Numbered from the stretch's first letter, positions 1-9,395 are shown. The stretch is DNA of 39,739 nucleotides from Candidatus Atribacteria bacterium (GCA_003451675.1 DMCY01000085.1:1-39739); one strand, 5' to 3'. Notes: generated from the sequence alone by a model not told the origin. Program-made: numbers and translations.

Positions 1-30
1 TTATCCAAGAAAAATTTCTCCTTCCAATTT
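1..30 (-). promoter_or_regulatory. Possible ribosome-binding site and start of a minus-strand gene leaving the window
   Basis: Read on the minus strand, GGAAGGAG is followed about nine bases later by a TTG at positions 6-8. The spacing suits the start of another minus-strand gene that continues beyond the left edge. Only three codons would lie in the window, so nothing can be said about the product. Confidence 0.25.
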
Positions 31-118
31 TAAAATACTCTTAGTTATTATAATTAATAATATTCTTATTGCAAATTAATTTAATATTTTTACAAAAAAT
101 TTCTAATTATAATTCAAT

Positions 119-217
119 AAAAAAGCCAGGTAGCCGAGGGAAAAGGCCGGTATATTCATTTAAATCAAAAGAAATACTTCCTGATTTTAAACCCTTGGGT
201 ATGCCTGGCTTTTTTTA
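119..217 (-). terminator. Hairpin terminator after the efflux operon
   Basis: AAAAAAGCCAGG at 119-130 is complementary to CCTGGCTTTTTT at 204-215. A second complementary patch (GAGGG and CCCTT) lies inside, with a loop of roughly 60 bases. Both ends carry T runs in the outgoing direction, so it could work on either strand. The stop codon of the minus-strand permease lies only two bases away, which makes it the natural end of that operon. The long loop makes it less certain than a compact terminator. Confidence 0.55.
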
Positions 218-218
218 T

Positions 219-1442
219 TTACTCATATCGCAATGCATCCACCGGATTCATCTTTGCCGCCTTCATTGCCGGATAAAGTCCAAAGAAGATACCAATGAAT
301 AGAGCAAAACTAAAAGCAATCCCGATAGAGGAAGGTGAAATAATCATGGGCCAATTACCTAATAGGGATAATAAGTAAGCTACTGTCCAACCAAATACAA
401 TGCCTAAAATTCCGCCAAAACTGGTCAGATTTAATGATTCCATCAAGAATTGAAATAAGATATGTGCATTCCTGGCACCCAATGCTTTTCGAATACCGAT
501 TTCCCTGGTCCGTTCGGTTACTGAGACCAGCATAATATTCATAATTCCAATTCCACCGACCAGAAGGGAAATAGCAGCAATTCCACCAAGCATCATACTC
601 ATGATCCCGGTGACCGAACTCACTGTATCAAGAATCTCATCTTGACTGAAAATCCGAAATTGTTCCTGATCTTTATCATCTAAAAATTTGACCATAAAAT
701 TATTCAGTTCATTGGCAGCAGAGGATGCTTTTTCCGATGAGGCAGCTTGGGCAATATAGGAACTGACATAATCACTGTTTGTCAATTTGTCCATTACAAC
801 GGATAAAGGAATGTAAGCCTGGTCATCCAGGTTTCCACCCATTGAGATGCCGCCTTTTTCCTTCATTACACCAGTCACATCAAACATATAGGCTTGCCCC
901 TCATAGCTCACTTTAATTTTTTTGCCAATGGGATTATCATCTTCGAATAAATCTTCAGCCAGTTGAGAGCCCAATACTATGACTTGTCTTCTTTCCCCAT
1001 CATCATTCTCACTGATAAAATTACCCATATCCACTTCATAATTATTCACTTCGGCATAATCGATATTGGTGCCTAAGATAGTAGCATTAACATTTATATC
1101 ATTAGAAATTAACCTTCCACTAATCTGCTTCACCGGAATCACTTTTATGACCGAAGGACAAAATTTTTCCATATAATTGGTTAATTCCAAAGAAAATTTA
1201 TCCTGAGAACTTGCACTGCTAATCTTTCCTCCCTGTCCCTTTGGTGCTTGGGGAGAAACGGTAATCATATTGGAACCCAGATTAGCAATTTGAGAAGTAA
1301 CCTGCTGGGTTGAGCCGGTGCCAATGGAAACAATAGCAATAACAGCACCTACGCCAATAATAATTCCCAACATGGAAAGAAAACTGCGCATTTTATTTGC
1401 CCATAAACTCTCAAATGCAATTTTTAAACTTTGTAAAATCAT
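219..1442 (-). CDS. MacB-type ABC transporter permease (FtsX family)
   Basis: This 407-residue membrane protein has the MacB permease plan. A short cytoplasmic start is followed by a first membrane helix at about residues 21-41, a large MacB_PCD periplasmic domain (about 45-270), and three C-terminal helices of the FtsX domain (about 278-305, 333-357 and 370-392). The stretch between the second and third helices, TERTREIGIRKALGA, is a hallmark of FtsX permeases. Unlike E. coli MacB, the ATPase is a separate gene whose 3' end overlaps this start by four bases, so the two are translationally coupled. With the adaptor and TolC genes upstream it should use ATP in the cytoplasm to drive export of a peptide, lipid or drug-like substrate across two membranes. 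The substrate cannot be read from the sequence. Confidence 0.93.
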   Translation of the reverse strand: MILQSLKIAFESLWANKMRSFLSMLGIIIGVGAVIAIVSIGTGSTQQVTSQIANLGSNMITVSPQAPKGQGGKISSASSQDKFSLELTNYMEKFCPSVIKVIPVKQISGRLISNDINVNATILGTNIDYAEVNNYEVDMGNFISENDDGERRQVIVLGSQLAEDLFEDDNPIGKKIKVSYEGQAYMFDVTGVMKEKGGISMGGNLDDQAYIPLSVVMDKLTNSDYVSSYIAQAASSEKASSAANELNNFMVKFLDDKDQEQFRIFSQDEILDTVSSVTGIMSMMLGGIAAISLLVGGIGIMNIMLVSVTERTREIGIRKALGARNAHILFQFLMESLNLTSFGGILGIVFGWTVAYLLSLLGNWPMIISPSSIGIAFSFALFIGIFFGLYPAMKAAKMNPVDALRYE

Positions 1443-2119
1443 CCAATCACCTCATCTCTTTCAATTAGGCCATCTTTTAAATGAATAATTCGCTTGGCAT
1501 ATCGGGCAATTTCCTCTTCATGAGTTACTAAAATGATGGTGTTCCCGTCATCATGTAACTTCTTGATAATTTTCATAATATCCTGACCGGTTTTTGAATC
1601 CAGGTTTCCAGTCGGTTCATCTGCTAAAATAATAGAGGGATGGTTAACTAAAGCTCTAGCAATAGCCACTCTTTGGTTTTCTCCTCCCGATATCTCGTTG
1701 GGTCGATGATTTAAACGATTGCTTAAACCCACTTCCTCCAGCGCTTGAATGGCTAGCGCTTTTACATTTTTTGGTCTGGCTCTGCTATAGGTCAGCGGGA
1801 GCTCAACATTTCTTAAAATTGTGGCACGGGGTAGTAAATTATACTGCTGAAAGACAAAACCAATTTTTTGATTACGAAACAAAGCCAACTGATTGTCATT
1901 AAACCCGTTAATATCCTTATCCTCTAACAAATATTTCCCTGCACTAGGATAATCCAAACAACCGATTATATGCATCAAGGTTGATTTGCCTGAACCGGAA
2001 GGCCCCATAATAGAAATAAATTCTCCTTTTTTTACTTCAAATGAAATCCCTTTTAATGCCTCCACCTTAACTTTTCCTAAATTGTAGACCTTCTTTAATT
2101 TATCAATCACCATCATCAT
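1439..2119 (-). CDS. ABC transporter ATPase, MacB/LolD type
   Basis: A 226-residue ATP-binding subunit. Walker A is GPSGSGKS at residues 39-46, the Q-loop follows FVFQQ near 90, the signature is ISGGENQRVAIARAL starting near 143, Walker B is IILADE at 163-168 and the H-loop is His200. The signature ends in E rather than the usual Q, which is common in LolD/MacB proteins. The length is normal for a stand-alone subunit. The gene opens with three ATG codons in a row, so the exact start could be any of them. It overlaps the permease gene by four bases and follows the adaptor gene by about 40, fitting one efflux operon. Confidence 0.95.
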   Translation of the reverse strand: MMMVIDKLKKVYNLGKVKVEALKGISFEVKKGEFISIMGPSGSGKSTLMHIIGCLDYPSAGKYLLEDKDINGFNDNQLALFRNQKIGFVFQQYNLLPRATILRNVELPLTYSRARPKNVKALAIQALEEVGLSNRLNHRPNEISGGENQRVAIARALVNHPSIILADEPTGNLDSKTGQDIMKIIKKLHDDGNTIILVTHEEEIARYAKRIIHLKDGLIERDEVIG

Positions 2120-2161
2120 TTTATGTTTTTCTCCTTTCTCCCTATCTATTTGCTTAATGTT

Positions 2162-3220
2162 TTATTGTCCAGGACGCTGTCCGCCCATACCTCCGCCCAT
2201 CATACCGCCCCCCATTTGTATCTTCTTGTTCGTGGTTTCTTTTTGGTATTGATTGACTACGATTCGATCTCCTTCCTTAAGTCCATCGGTAATAGCGATA
2301 TAAAATCCATCACTTATTCCGGTTTGAACCAGGGTTGGTTCTGCTTTTTCTCCATTAACCCTTAACACTGAGTAACCCCTGGGAGTTTTCAAAAGACTAG
2401 TTATTGGAACAAGCAGTGTATGGTCCGCTGAATCGACAATAATTTCCGTTGATGCTGAAAGTCCAGGTTTAAAAAATTTCGATACTTCATCCATCCGAAT
2501 GGTCACCGGCACCGTTACTACGCTACTTTTTGCTATGGCATAATCTGCCACTTCCACCACTTTACCGATAAAAACCTTATCATCTAAGATGTCCAATTCC
2601 ACTTCCGCTTCCTGGCCGACTTCAACCTCCAGGCAATCCACCTCACTGACTGAAACTTCAATTTCATAGGCAGTGTCATCAATCAGGTAAATAATATCAT
2701 CAGTTCCTTCAATGTAATCTCCTTCTTCGACATAAATATTGATAATTTTGCCAGAAAAAGGAGCTCGAATAGTCTGTGCTTCAAGTTTTTCCAGAGCTAA
2801 ATCCATAGCCAACTTTTTTTCTTCTTGTGTCAGGCTGGGAGAACCATTGATTTTAGCCAGCTCGTATTCATTTTTTGCCTTCAGATAATTTAATTTTTCC
2901 TCTTTATCTTTCAAGTGAACTAATTCTTGCCCTTCTTCCACAAATTCACCATTATGTACCAGGATTTTTTCAACAGTACCTCTTGCTGTTCCGCTGCTTT
3001 GCAAATTAAGATTGACGGAATTGACCGGCTGGAGAAAACCACTGGCAGGAACCGTCTCTTTTAAATTTCCCAATTCAACCTCCACCACCGATGCCAAATC
3101 AACCGACTGAATTTGATTTTCAGAATCGGATTTGGATTGCCAATAATTGAATCCGAAAAAACTGCCTGTCCCCAAAATTAATATGACAATTATCCATAAA
3201 AACCATTTCTTTTTTATCAT
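2162..3220 (-). CDS. Periplasmic adaptor of a MacA/HlyD-type efflux pump
   Basis: A 352-residue membrane-fusion protein. It has an N-terminal anchor helix (about residues 5-24), two halves of a biotinyl-lipoyl domain (about 60-105 and 150-182) around a short helical hairpin, and then beta-barrel and membrane-proximal domains to about 330. The helical hairpin of only about 40 residues is shorter than in E. coli MacA. The C-terminus is a Gly/Met-rich tail (residues 336-352, beginning MGGGMMGGGMGG) seen in many MacA-like adaptors of uncertain role; metal binding is possible but unproven. It sits between the TolC genes and the ABC genes and should join the inner-membrane transporter to the outer-membrane channel. 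Confidence 0.92.
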   Translation of the reverse strand: MIKKKWFLWIIVILILGTGSFFGFNYWQSKSDSENQIQSVDLASVVEVELGNLKETVPASGFLQPVNSVNLNLQSSGTARGTVEKILVHNGEFVEEGQELVHLKDKEEKLNYLKAKNEYELAKINGSPSLTQEEKKLAMDLALEKLEAQTIRAPFSGKIINIYVEEGDYIEGTDDIIYLIDDTAYEIEVSVSEVDCLEVEVGQEAEVELDILDDKVFIGKVVEVADYAIAKSSVVTVPVTIRMDEVSKFFKPGLSASTEIIVDSADHTLLVPITSLLKTPRGYSVLRVNGEKAEPTLVQTGISDGFYIAITDGLKEGDRIVVNQYQKETTNKKIQMGGGMMGGGMGGQRPGQ

Positions 3221-3245
3221 TCATCTGTCCTCAACTTTCCTTTTG

Positions 3246-4681
3246 TTATATTCCTAAAAAATGTGCTAATCTTAAACGATTAACTAATAATATATCCTGG
3301 GCTTCTTTCACTTTCAGTTCTTCTTCTGCCAGGGCAATCAGCTGGTTTTGCCATTGGGTAGAAGAAATGATCTTTTCCTGATACTGTTTTTCGAAAATAT
3401 TTTTCGTATATTGTTCTTCTTCTAAGGCGGCTAATTTTGCCTGTAAATTAAGTTGATTATATTGGTCTTGATCTATTATTTGATTCATTTCAAGCTGTAA
3501 TGTTTTTATCAATTGGTCGAGCTCTTTTTCTTTTTGAAGAATAGTAGCTTCAGCTTCTTCTTCTTTTAGTTTATGTGCTCCTCCATCGGTTAGATTCCAG
3601 GATAAATCTAACATGGTATACCAGTAATCGTCGGAAAGGTCATATCCGCCGTAAATATTAATTTGTGGCTTACCTTCATTTTCTGTCCATTCTGCTTCTT
3701 TTAAAATTCCTTCTTTATCTATATAACCAATCTTTATTTTATAATGTTTCTCTAATGCTTTCTTGAATAAGGCTTCCTGTTTTTCACCCTCTAAAGTTAA
3801 TTGATTCATATTTGACCTTAAAGTATCTAAATAAGCAGGTTCTTCCTTGAATTGAACCTGAATATCTTCCGGTAGGTTCAGTTCCAAATACCATTCTTTC
3901 TGTTGTTGAACAAGATTTTGCTTTAAATTAAAAAATTGATTTTCAGATTCCATTAATGCTATTTTTGCCTCGGCTTCCTGCTGATAGCCCCCTTCACCTA
4001 ATCGAATCTGCTGTTGTACTCTTTCTAACTCTTCAGTGGCCAACTGAACCCTTTTTTCGGCAAGATTGACTTCTTCTGTTGTGCGGATAAGATTCAGATA
4101 ACCTTCAATAAAATCAATTTGTTTTTCTTCTTCCTTCCAGGCTAATTCTTCGACTTTCTTTTTTAAATTATTTTCAGTTTGGTAGATTTGTTGTTCATTC
4201 TGGGTATAAGTATCAGGGTAAATTTGTTTTTCGAGTTGAATACTTGCATTGATGTCTTCTACGATTCCCTCGAAAGACAAATCTGCAAAATCGTTTTCAT
4301 TCCAGGAAATCTCAGCTGAAATATTTAAATCATCTGCAATAGTTTTTTCAGCTTTAAGTTTAAGCAGACTGGTTTCGTTTGTAGTCGAAGATTGGTTACT
4401 ATCTTCATTGGAAATATCACTTTCTTTCCCCCCCCAAAACCCCATATCGGGGTAACATCTAAATTAACTTGAAAGGCCTTATCTGCATCAAGGATCTCCA
4501 AATCTCGTTCTAATGTTTCGATATTATATCTGATTTCCTCTAAATCGTAATTATGCTGTATTCCCCAATCAATAGCATCTTTCAAATTTATCTCTTTAGC
4601 CTGTAAGACGCTTGGAAGGAGTAAAATAGTTGTTATAATAATAGCTGCAATGAACCTAAATGTTTTTTTATTAAATTTCAT
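3246..4681 (-). CDS. TolC-family outer-membrane efflux protein, frameshifted at a G8 run
   Basis: Two overlapping minus-strand frames form one TolC-like protein. The first (from ATG at 4681) has a signal peptide ending near LQAKEINL and the typical TolC start (LKDAIDWGIQHNYDLEEI). It stays in frame to WGFGGG and then runs into nonsense. The second frame carries the long helical part to the end at 3246. The switch falls in a run of eight G on the coding strand (C at 4428-4435). Nine G would join the frames into about 478 residues, a normal TolC length; six would do the same. It could be a sequencing error, a real mutation, or a slippage switch of the kind seen in phase-variable surface genes. 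It lies three bases from the preceding TolC gene. Confidence 0.85.
4428..4435 (-). repeat. Homopolymer of eight G in a TolC gene
   Basis: The coding strand reads TTTT then eight G then AAAG. The run is exactly where the reading frame of the TolC-like gene breaks. A nine-base run restores the frame. Homopolymers of this size are prone both to sequencing error and to replication slippage. Confidence 0.9.
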
Positions 4682-4683
4682 TA

Positions 4684-5745
4684 TTATATATCTCCTTTAT
4701 TCAAATTTCCCATGATGGATTGCAAATTGAGTAGGGCATTGTAATAATTACGAACTGAGGAAGCCACCCGATATTCTGCTTCAAGAACACCTACGATTGC
4801 CGACAGCTCTTCGTCTTCACCTGCCAACCCTGCTTTGACTTGATTGCTGATGATTGTTTTATTTTCTTTTATTTGATTTAAACTATTTTGACTTAATGTA
4901 ATGTCGTTTTTATTTTGCACATAATTTTGCCATTGAGATTGTATCTGATAATCCAGATTTTGTCGGGCAATTTGATAGTCCAGCTTTGTTATTGCCAAAT
5001 TGTTTTTCAATTCATTTAAATCTATCTCCGGAGTATCCAAAATCTTGTTTTTCTCTAATTCCAGGCTGGCCACATCTATTTCCAGAGCATTCATTTGCAA
5101 TGTCACACTGTTTTGCCTTCCCTTTTGCAAGGCTTTATTTAATCCAATTTCTTTGAAATCGGGGGTATATATTGCAGCCAACTCCAATTGACTTTTTGAA
5201 TTTAATCCTAATGTCACTCGAAAATTTCCCAGCAATTTTTGATAATCTAATTTTGCGCTTTCAAAGGAAAATAATGCATCATAATATTCATTACTCTGTT
5301 CCAGGACATCCAGTTCAACTTTATATCCGGCTTTGACCTGAACTTTTATCTCTTCCAGGATATTTTTTTCCAGCTCTAACTCTTTTTCTTTAACTTGCAA
5401 GTCTTTTTGAGCTAATTTCAATTGAAGATATTCATCAACGACTTGGATGATAAGGTCTTCTTTTTTCTGTTGATATTGCTCTTTTTCCTGGATGAGTAAT
5501 AATTCATTTTGTCTTTCTAATAAGTTAGATTGGGTTAACAGGTTTTCAGCTTCATTCTTTTTAGCATCGATTTCTGCATTTTCCAACTGATAACCGGCTT
5601 TCTGGAATTCAAGATTATTGGCTAATGCCATTTCTACAGCTCGAGGAAGATCCAGCTTTATACTTTCCTGTGCAGTAATCTGAATATTCCCTATCACCAT
5701 AATACCAAATAATAGAAATACAAGAATAACCAATTTTTTCTTCAT
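4684..5745 (-). CDS. TolC-family outer-membrane efflux protein (first of two)
   Basis: A 353-residue protein with a signal peptide (about residues 1-25, ending ITAQES) and then the TolC helix pattern, starting LDLPRAVEMALANNLEFQKAGYQ and continuing with long Glu/Lys/Gln-rich coiled-coil helices. It is about 100 residues shorter than a classic TolC monomer, so it may form a shorter barrel or work together with the adjacent TolC paralogue. It is the first gene of the operon and is preceded by GGAGGCAAC a few bases before ATG. The two TolC genes could be an old tandem duplication or two halves of a mixed channel; the sequence does not decide. Confidence 0.85.
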   Translation of the reverse strand: MKKKLVILVFLLFGIMVIGNIQITAQESIKLDLPRAVEMALANNLEFQKAGYQLENAEIDAKKNEAENLLTQSNLLERQNELLLIQEKEQYQQKKEDLIIQVVDEYLQLKLAQKDLQVKEKELELEKNILEEIKVQVKAGYKVELDVLEQSNEYYDALFSFESAKLDYQKLLGNFRVTLGLNSKSQLELAAIYTPDFKEIGLNKALQKGRQNSVTLQMNALEIDVASLELEKNKILDTPEIDLNELKNNLAITKLDYQIARQNLDYQIQSQWQNYVQNKNDITLSQNSLNQIKENKTIISNQVKAGLAGEDEELSAIVGVLEAEYRVASSVRNYYNALLNLQSIMGNLNKGDI

Positions 5746-6195
5746 AAGTTGCCTCCTGATAAAAATTATTTTTGTTAAGATTCAATCTTTTTTGATTGTG
5801 TATTTATTATAATTGTGAAATCTAAAATATTTATAAAATAGAAATTAAAATTCTATAAAATGAAAATTAATTTTTTATTAATTCTTTTTTATTAATTTAC
5901 TTAGTTTAAGAGCCATAATTATACTTTGCAGAAGAAACTAGATGAGATTATGGGGGAATTAACGGGCTCAGATAATTGTCAGATGTGCTAACCAAAAATA
6001 TACTGAGGATATACCAAAAAATAACTGATGTTTATATTTATGACAGTGATGTTTGTGTTTATAAAAATGGGGTTAAATCTTTATTGTTGACAAATGAATA
6101 ATTTTACTTATTATTCATTTTAATTTAGTAAATTAGGTCAGGGTTGTGCTAACTCAATGATTCGGTGACTATTTTTAATTATAGACCTTAGATAT
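5746..6195. other. Spacer without a recognisable gene
   Basis: This 450-base AT-rich spacer separates the efflux operon from the btuFCD operon, both on the minus strand. It must hold the efflux promoter; a TATAAT-like box on the minus strand near 5808-5813 is the best candidate but has no clear partner at -35. A perfect 11-bp AT-only hairpin (6092-6120, arms AAATGAATAAT) lies about 76 bases after btuD and may act as a weak terminator. I found no credible coding frame and none of the short-period arrays seen further right. Confidence 0.5.
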
Positions 6196-6981
6196 TTACA
6201 TTATTACCTGGGGAACTTTAAGGCTGGGGTGGCTTATTAGTATTGGCTTTACTCCATATGCCTTTTGCAAATTTTCTTCATTAAGTACTTCTTGAGGAGT
6301 TCCTATCTTCTCTATTTTCCCCTCATTTAAAAGGATAAGGCGATGAGAAGCAATACTTGCCAAATTTAAGTCATGAAAAACAGAAATGATAGTTAATCCC
6401 TCTTCTTTAAGAGCCTTCTTTAAGAGATTTAACATCTCATATTTATAGTTTAAATCTAAATGAGAAGTGAACTCATCTAAAAGTAAGAGTTGAGGAGTTT
6501 GAGTTAAAGCTTTGGCTATAAAAACTCTTTGTCTTTCTCCTCCACTTATTTTTTGAATATTTTTTTCAGATAAAGGCAAAGATTGGGTTTTTACCATTGC
6601 TTCTCGAGATATTCGATAATCTTCAACAGTCTCACCTTTTATTCGAGAAATATAAGGTATTCTTCCCATAAAGACTACCTCTTTTGCTTTAAAGCTAAAG
6701 GCAATCCAGGTATCTTGAGGGACCACTGATACAAATTTAGATATTTTTTTTATAGAAAATTTATTTAAGTTTTCGCCCAGCAAAACTATATTCCCTTTAC
6801 TGGGTTTTAATATCCCCGAAATAATTTTCAGAAGAGTAGTTTTTCCAGAACCATTAGGTCCAATAATCCCTAACAGTTCTCCCCTTGATAAAGAAAAGTC
6901 TATATCTGATAAGATTTCCCGATGACCATTATAAGAAAAACTAATCCCTTTTATAGTTAAAATATTGCTATGAAAAGACAT
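6196..6981 (-). CDS. btuD: Corrinoid ABC importer ATPase BtuD
   Basis: A 261-residue FecE/BtuD-type ATPase. Walker A is GPNGSGKTT at residues 41-49, the signature is ISGGERQRV at 145-153, Walker B is LLLLDE at 165-170, and a VFHDLNLAS H-loop follows near 200. It powers uptake through the permease encoded one base upstream. The family also serves iron-siderophore and haem uptake, so the protein alone does not fix the substrate. The cobalamin riboswitch at the head of the operon and the corrinoid adenosyltransferase gene next door make cobamides the best call. The start ATG has a GGAGGAATAAAT ribosome site. Confidence 0.9.
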   Translation of the reverse strand: MSFHSNILTIKGISFSYNGHREILSDIDFSLSRGELLGIIGPNGSGKTTLLKIISGILKPSKGNIVLLGENLNKFSIKKISKFVSVVPQDTWIAFSFKAKEVVFMGRIPYISRIKGETVEDYRISREAMVKTQSLPLSEKNIQKISGGERQRVFIAKALTQTPQLLLLDEFTSHLDLNYKYEMLNLLKKALKEEGLTIISVFHDLNLASIASHRLILLNEGKIEKIGTPQEVLNEENLQKAYGVKPILISHPSLKVPQVIM

Positions 6982-6982
6982 T

Positions 6983-8047
6983 TTATTTATTCCTCCTCCT
7001 TAAAAGATAAATAAATAAAGGGGCTCCTACTATGGCAGTTACAGCTCCAATTGGTATTTCTGTGGGAGCAATAATAATTCGGGCAAAAGTATCACATAAT
7101 ATGAGGAAAATTGCTCCAAAAAGTGCTGATGTAGGAAGCATAACTCGATGGTCCGGACCTACTAAAAGACGAGCAATATGAGGGACTACAAGCCCTACAA
7201 ATCCTATAAGACCGGTAAAGGAAACTATACTGGCTATAATTATTGAACCAATGATAAAGATGCGTATTCTTAATTTTCCAGTATTAACTCCTAAATGAAG
7301 AGCCTCTTCTTCCCCCAAAGATAAGGCATTTAAGTCTAGAGAGGATGAAAACAAAAATAGACAACCAACAATTACCGGAATAGTGACTATAGTTATTTTA
7401 TTCCAATTAGCAGTGGATAAATCTCCCATAAGCCAGAAAATCATAGAATGTAATTCCCTTTTAGAAAGAGCCAAAAGTACAGTTATTAAAGCAGAAAAGA
7501 GAAAATTTATAGCTACTCCAGCAAGGAGTAGTCCAGTTGATTCTAAGGTATAACTAATTTTAGAGGACATATATACCAGATAAAGAGAAAACATTGCACC
7601 TGTAAAGGCAAATAGAGGAAGATAAGAAGCTAAATAATATCCGGTAGTATATTGTAAAGCAATACCAATACAGGCTCCTAAGGCAGCTCCCGCAGATACA
7701 CCGAGGATATAAGGGTCAGCTAAAGGGTTTCTTAAAATTCCCTGAAAGGCGCCTCCTACAGTGGATAAAGCTGCTCCGGTAAGGATAGCCATAGTAATTC
7801 GAGGGATTCTTAATTGCCAGATAATTAAGCTATTAGTTTTATCTATTGAGTTGTTCCATAAAAGGGAAAAAATCTCTTTGGGGTGGATAGGGACCACCCC
7901 AAAATTAAGACAAATAAGACTAACTCCCAGGATACCTAAACTTCCCCCAAAAACCATTAAGATTAATTTTTTTCGCCAGTTGGTATAGCCAGCTATTTCT
8001 TTAGGTAATTTATTTATAGAAAATTTCATATAATAATTCGAGTCCAT
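6983..8047 (-). CDS. btuC: Corrinoid ABC importer permease BtuC
   Basis: A 354-residue FecCD-family membrane protein with about ten predicted helices. It carries the family motifs GAALSTVGGAFQGILRNPLADPYILG near residues 95-120 and GLIGFVGLVVPHIARLLVGPDHR near 280-302, the latter preceding the cytoplasmic loop that docks on the ATPase. The ATG used here overlaps the end of btuF by 38 bases. Met7 would cut the overlap to 20 bases, and the extra residues look non-essential, so either start is possible. It forms the membrane channel of the B12 importer in the inner membrane. Confidence 0.93.
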   Translation of the reverse strand: MDSNYYMKFSINKLPKEIAGYTNWRKKLILMVFGGSLGILGVSLICLNFGVVPIHPKEIFSLLWNNSIDKTNSLIIWQLRIPRITMAILTGAALSTVGGAFQGILRNPLADPYILGVSAGAALGACIGIALQYTTGYYLASYLPLFAFTGAMFSLYLVYMSSKISYTLESTGLLLAGVAINFLFSALITVLLALSKRELHSMIFWLMGDLSTANWNKITIVTIPVIVGCLFLFSSSLDLNALSLGEEEALHLGVNTGKLRIRIFIIGSIIIASIVSFTGLIGFVGLVVPHIARLLVGPDHRVMLPTSALFGAIFLILCDTFARIIIAPTEIPIGAVTAIVGAPLFIYLLRRRNK

Positions 8048-8930
8048 CTACTAATCGAGGTCCGGCACGATAAAAAAGATCTTCATTTACTATGAAGATC
8101 TTTTTGGTTTTAACAGCTGGAATATTAGACCAACCCGGCCGATTAGATATATTTTCCTTAACCTTTGATTCTTCTCCTGGATTCATTGCTCCTATGGGAA
8201 TAATAATTATTTCTGGCTCTGCTTCTGCTACAAATTCTGGACTTATTTTTACCCAACCAGGGAGACTGGCAGCGATATTTCTTCCTCCCGCCAAAGTTAT
8301 CAGTTCATTGAATAAAGTGCCTGCTCCCGGGGTGTAAATAGTCTCGTAGGTTCCCCCTATAAATACCTTGGGACGGTTAGAAATAGCAATTTTGGAAACT
8401 TCAGATTTAATTTTATTAACTCTTTGCGATAAATCTTCCACTAAAGTATTCCCTTTTTTAGGGATTCCACAAGCAGTAGCTACCATTTTTATACTTTTGA
8501 GAGTTTCCTTGATAGTTAAAGGCTCAATAACCAATACATTAAAACCCAATTCTCGTAGGCGTGGAATTTCTTTCAGTTGAAATCCGGCATAAGCTAAAAT
8601 AATATCTGGTTTTAATGAAGTAATTTTTTCTAAGTTAAGAGGTGACATTTTCCCTATCTTTTCTACTTTTGTTGCTTCTTCGGGGTAATTAGTGTAATCT
8701 GTTACTCCGACTACTTTATCACTAAGACCGATGGCAAATAAAATTTCAGAGTTACTGGGCGCAGTAGAAATAATTCGTTGTGGTTCTTCGGGAATTGTAA
8801 CTGCTGACCCGGTATCATCGATTATAGTTAAAGGGTAACTGCTCGCTTCTGCGAAACTAAATGAGAGTAAAGAACTTAATATAAGAAATAAAAAAGCAAA
8901 AACTAAAATTGATTTTTTAAAAATTCTCAT
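8010..8930 (-). CDS. btuF: Corrinoid-binding periplasmic protein BtuF
   Basis: A 306-residue solute-binding protein with a signal peptide (about residues 1-29, ending SFAEASS) and a periplasmic-binding type III fold. The N-lobe starts YPLTIIDDTGSAVTIPEEPQRIIS and continues with APSNSEILFAIGL, DYTNYP and LKPDIILAY. The long bridging helix is near 170-190, followed by a C-lobe with GRNIAA. It has no lipobox, so it should be free in the periplasm. Start: ATG with GGAGATTATCC upstream. It is the first gene after the cobalamin riboswitch, which ties it to cobamides rather than iron. Confidence 0.92.
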   Translation of the reverse strand: MRIFKKSILVFAFLFLILSSLLSFSFAEASSYPLTIIDDTGSAVTIPEEPQRIISTAPSNSEILFAIGLSDKVVGVTDYTNYPEEATKVEKIGKMSPLNLEKITSLKPDIILAYAGFQLKEIPRLRELGFNVLVIEPLTIKETLKSIKMVATACGIPKKGNTLVEDLSQRVNKIKSEVSKIAISNRPKVFIGGTYETIYTPGAGTLFNELITLAGGRNIAASLPGWVKISPEFVAEAEPEIIIIPIGAMNPGEESKVKENISNRPGWSNIPAVKTKKIFIVNEDLFYRAGPRLVDGLELLYEIFYK

Positions 8931-9065
8931 GGATAATCTCCTTTTTAATTATATTAGTTAATTAGTTAGAATAATTAGAAACTTTTTTGTACTTTATAAT
9001 TTTTCAATATTTTATAAATAAAAATAACACCCCCTTTTCCACGAAGAAGTGATTGGTTCGTCTAA

Positions 9066-9222
9066 GCAGACAGGTCTCCTGGCTCAGGGGTCAATCTACT
9101 TGCTGTGCCTTCCCATCCGAGATTTACTCTGATTGCTGGACAGTGGACTATTACAGCTTTCGTCACCCATTACAGTAGCGGGACTGCGGTGGATTTTCAC
9201 CACTCTTCCCTTAACCTGCTTA
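9066..9222 (-). promoter_or_regulatory. Cobalamin (B12) riboswitch
   Basis: On the minus strand the conserved cobalamin-aptamer blocks occur in order. First comes TTAAGGGAAG...GTGGTGAAAATCC (near 9191-9216), then GCAGTCCCGCTACTGTAA (near 9171-9187), then the distal GAGCCAGGAGACCTG (9071-9085). They match the Rfam Cobalamin class. The aptamer lies about 135 bases before btuF and is transcribed toward it, so it should switch off btuFCD when the vitamin is plentiful. I could not identify the expression platform: there is no strong U-rich terminator between aptamer and btuF. It does not lie on the leader of the divergent adenosyltransferase/lar operon. Confidence 0.95.
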
Positions 9223-9252
9223 TGTTTGAATATTTAATTTTCAATTAACAAA

Positions 9253-9281
9253 ATTATAATACATTAACCGAAAAATTACAA
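9253..9281 (-). promoter_or_regulatory. Promoter for riboswitch-btuFCD
   Basis: The minus strand shows TTGTAA (9276-9281), a 17-base spacer and a perfect TATAAT (9253-9258). Transcription would start near 9246, about 24 bases before the riboswitch, exactly where a B12-switch leader should begin. Confidence 0.7.
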
Positions 9282-9339
9282 TATATTTTGCAATTATCGT
9301 TTCTATAAGTAAAGTTAGTGTGTTTTTTATTAATTATTT

Positions 9340-9348
9340 TGGTATAAT
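9340..9348 (+). promoter_or_regulatory. Extended -10 promoter for the cobO-larEBC genes
   Basis: TGGTATAAT is an extended -10 element with a perfect TATAAT at 9343-9348. No good -35 box is visible, which is usual for extended -10 promoters. It lies about 48 bases upstream of the cobO start and diverges from the btuFCD promoter. Confidence 0.55.
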
Positions 9349-9395
9349 AATTTTAAATGTTTTGGACTTATAAGGGTGGGAGGTCAGTTGGTTAG

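Noticed and set aside
4249..4455. Plus-strand open frame opposite the TolC gene
   Set aside because: It is antisense to the conserved TolC sequence and has no recognisable protein features.
5925..6130. Spacer between the efflux and btu operons checked for a gene remnant
   Set aside because: Only very short frames without family motifs or ribosome sites were seen.
9066..9222. Cobalamin riboswitch considered as regulator of the plus-strand cobO-larEBC genes
   Set aside because: The conserved blocks read only on the minus strand, toward btuF; the plus-strand promoter lies beyond it.
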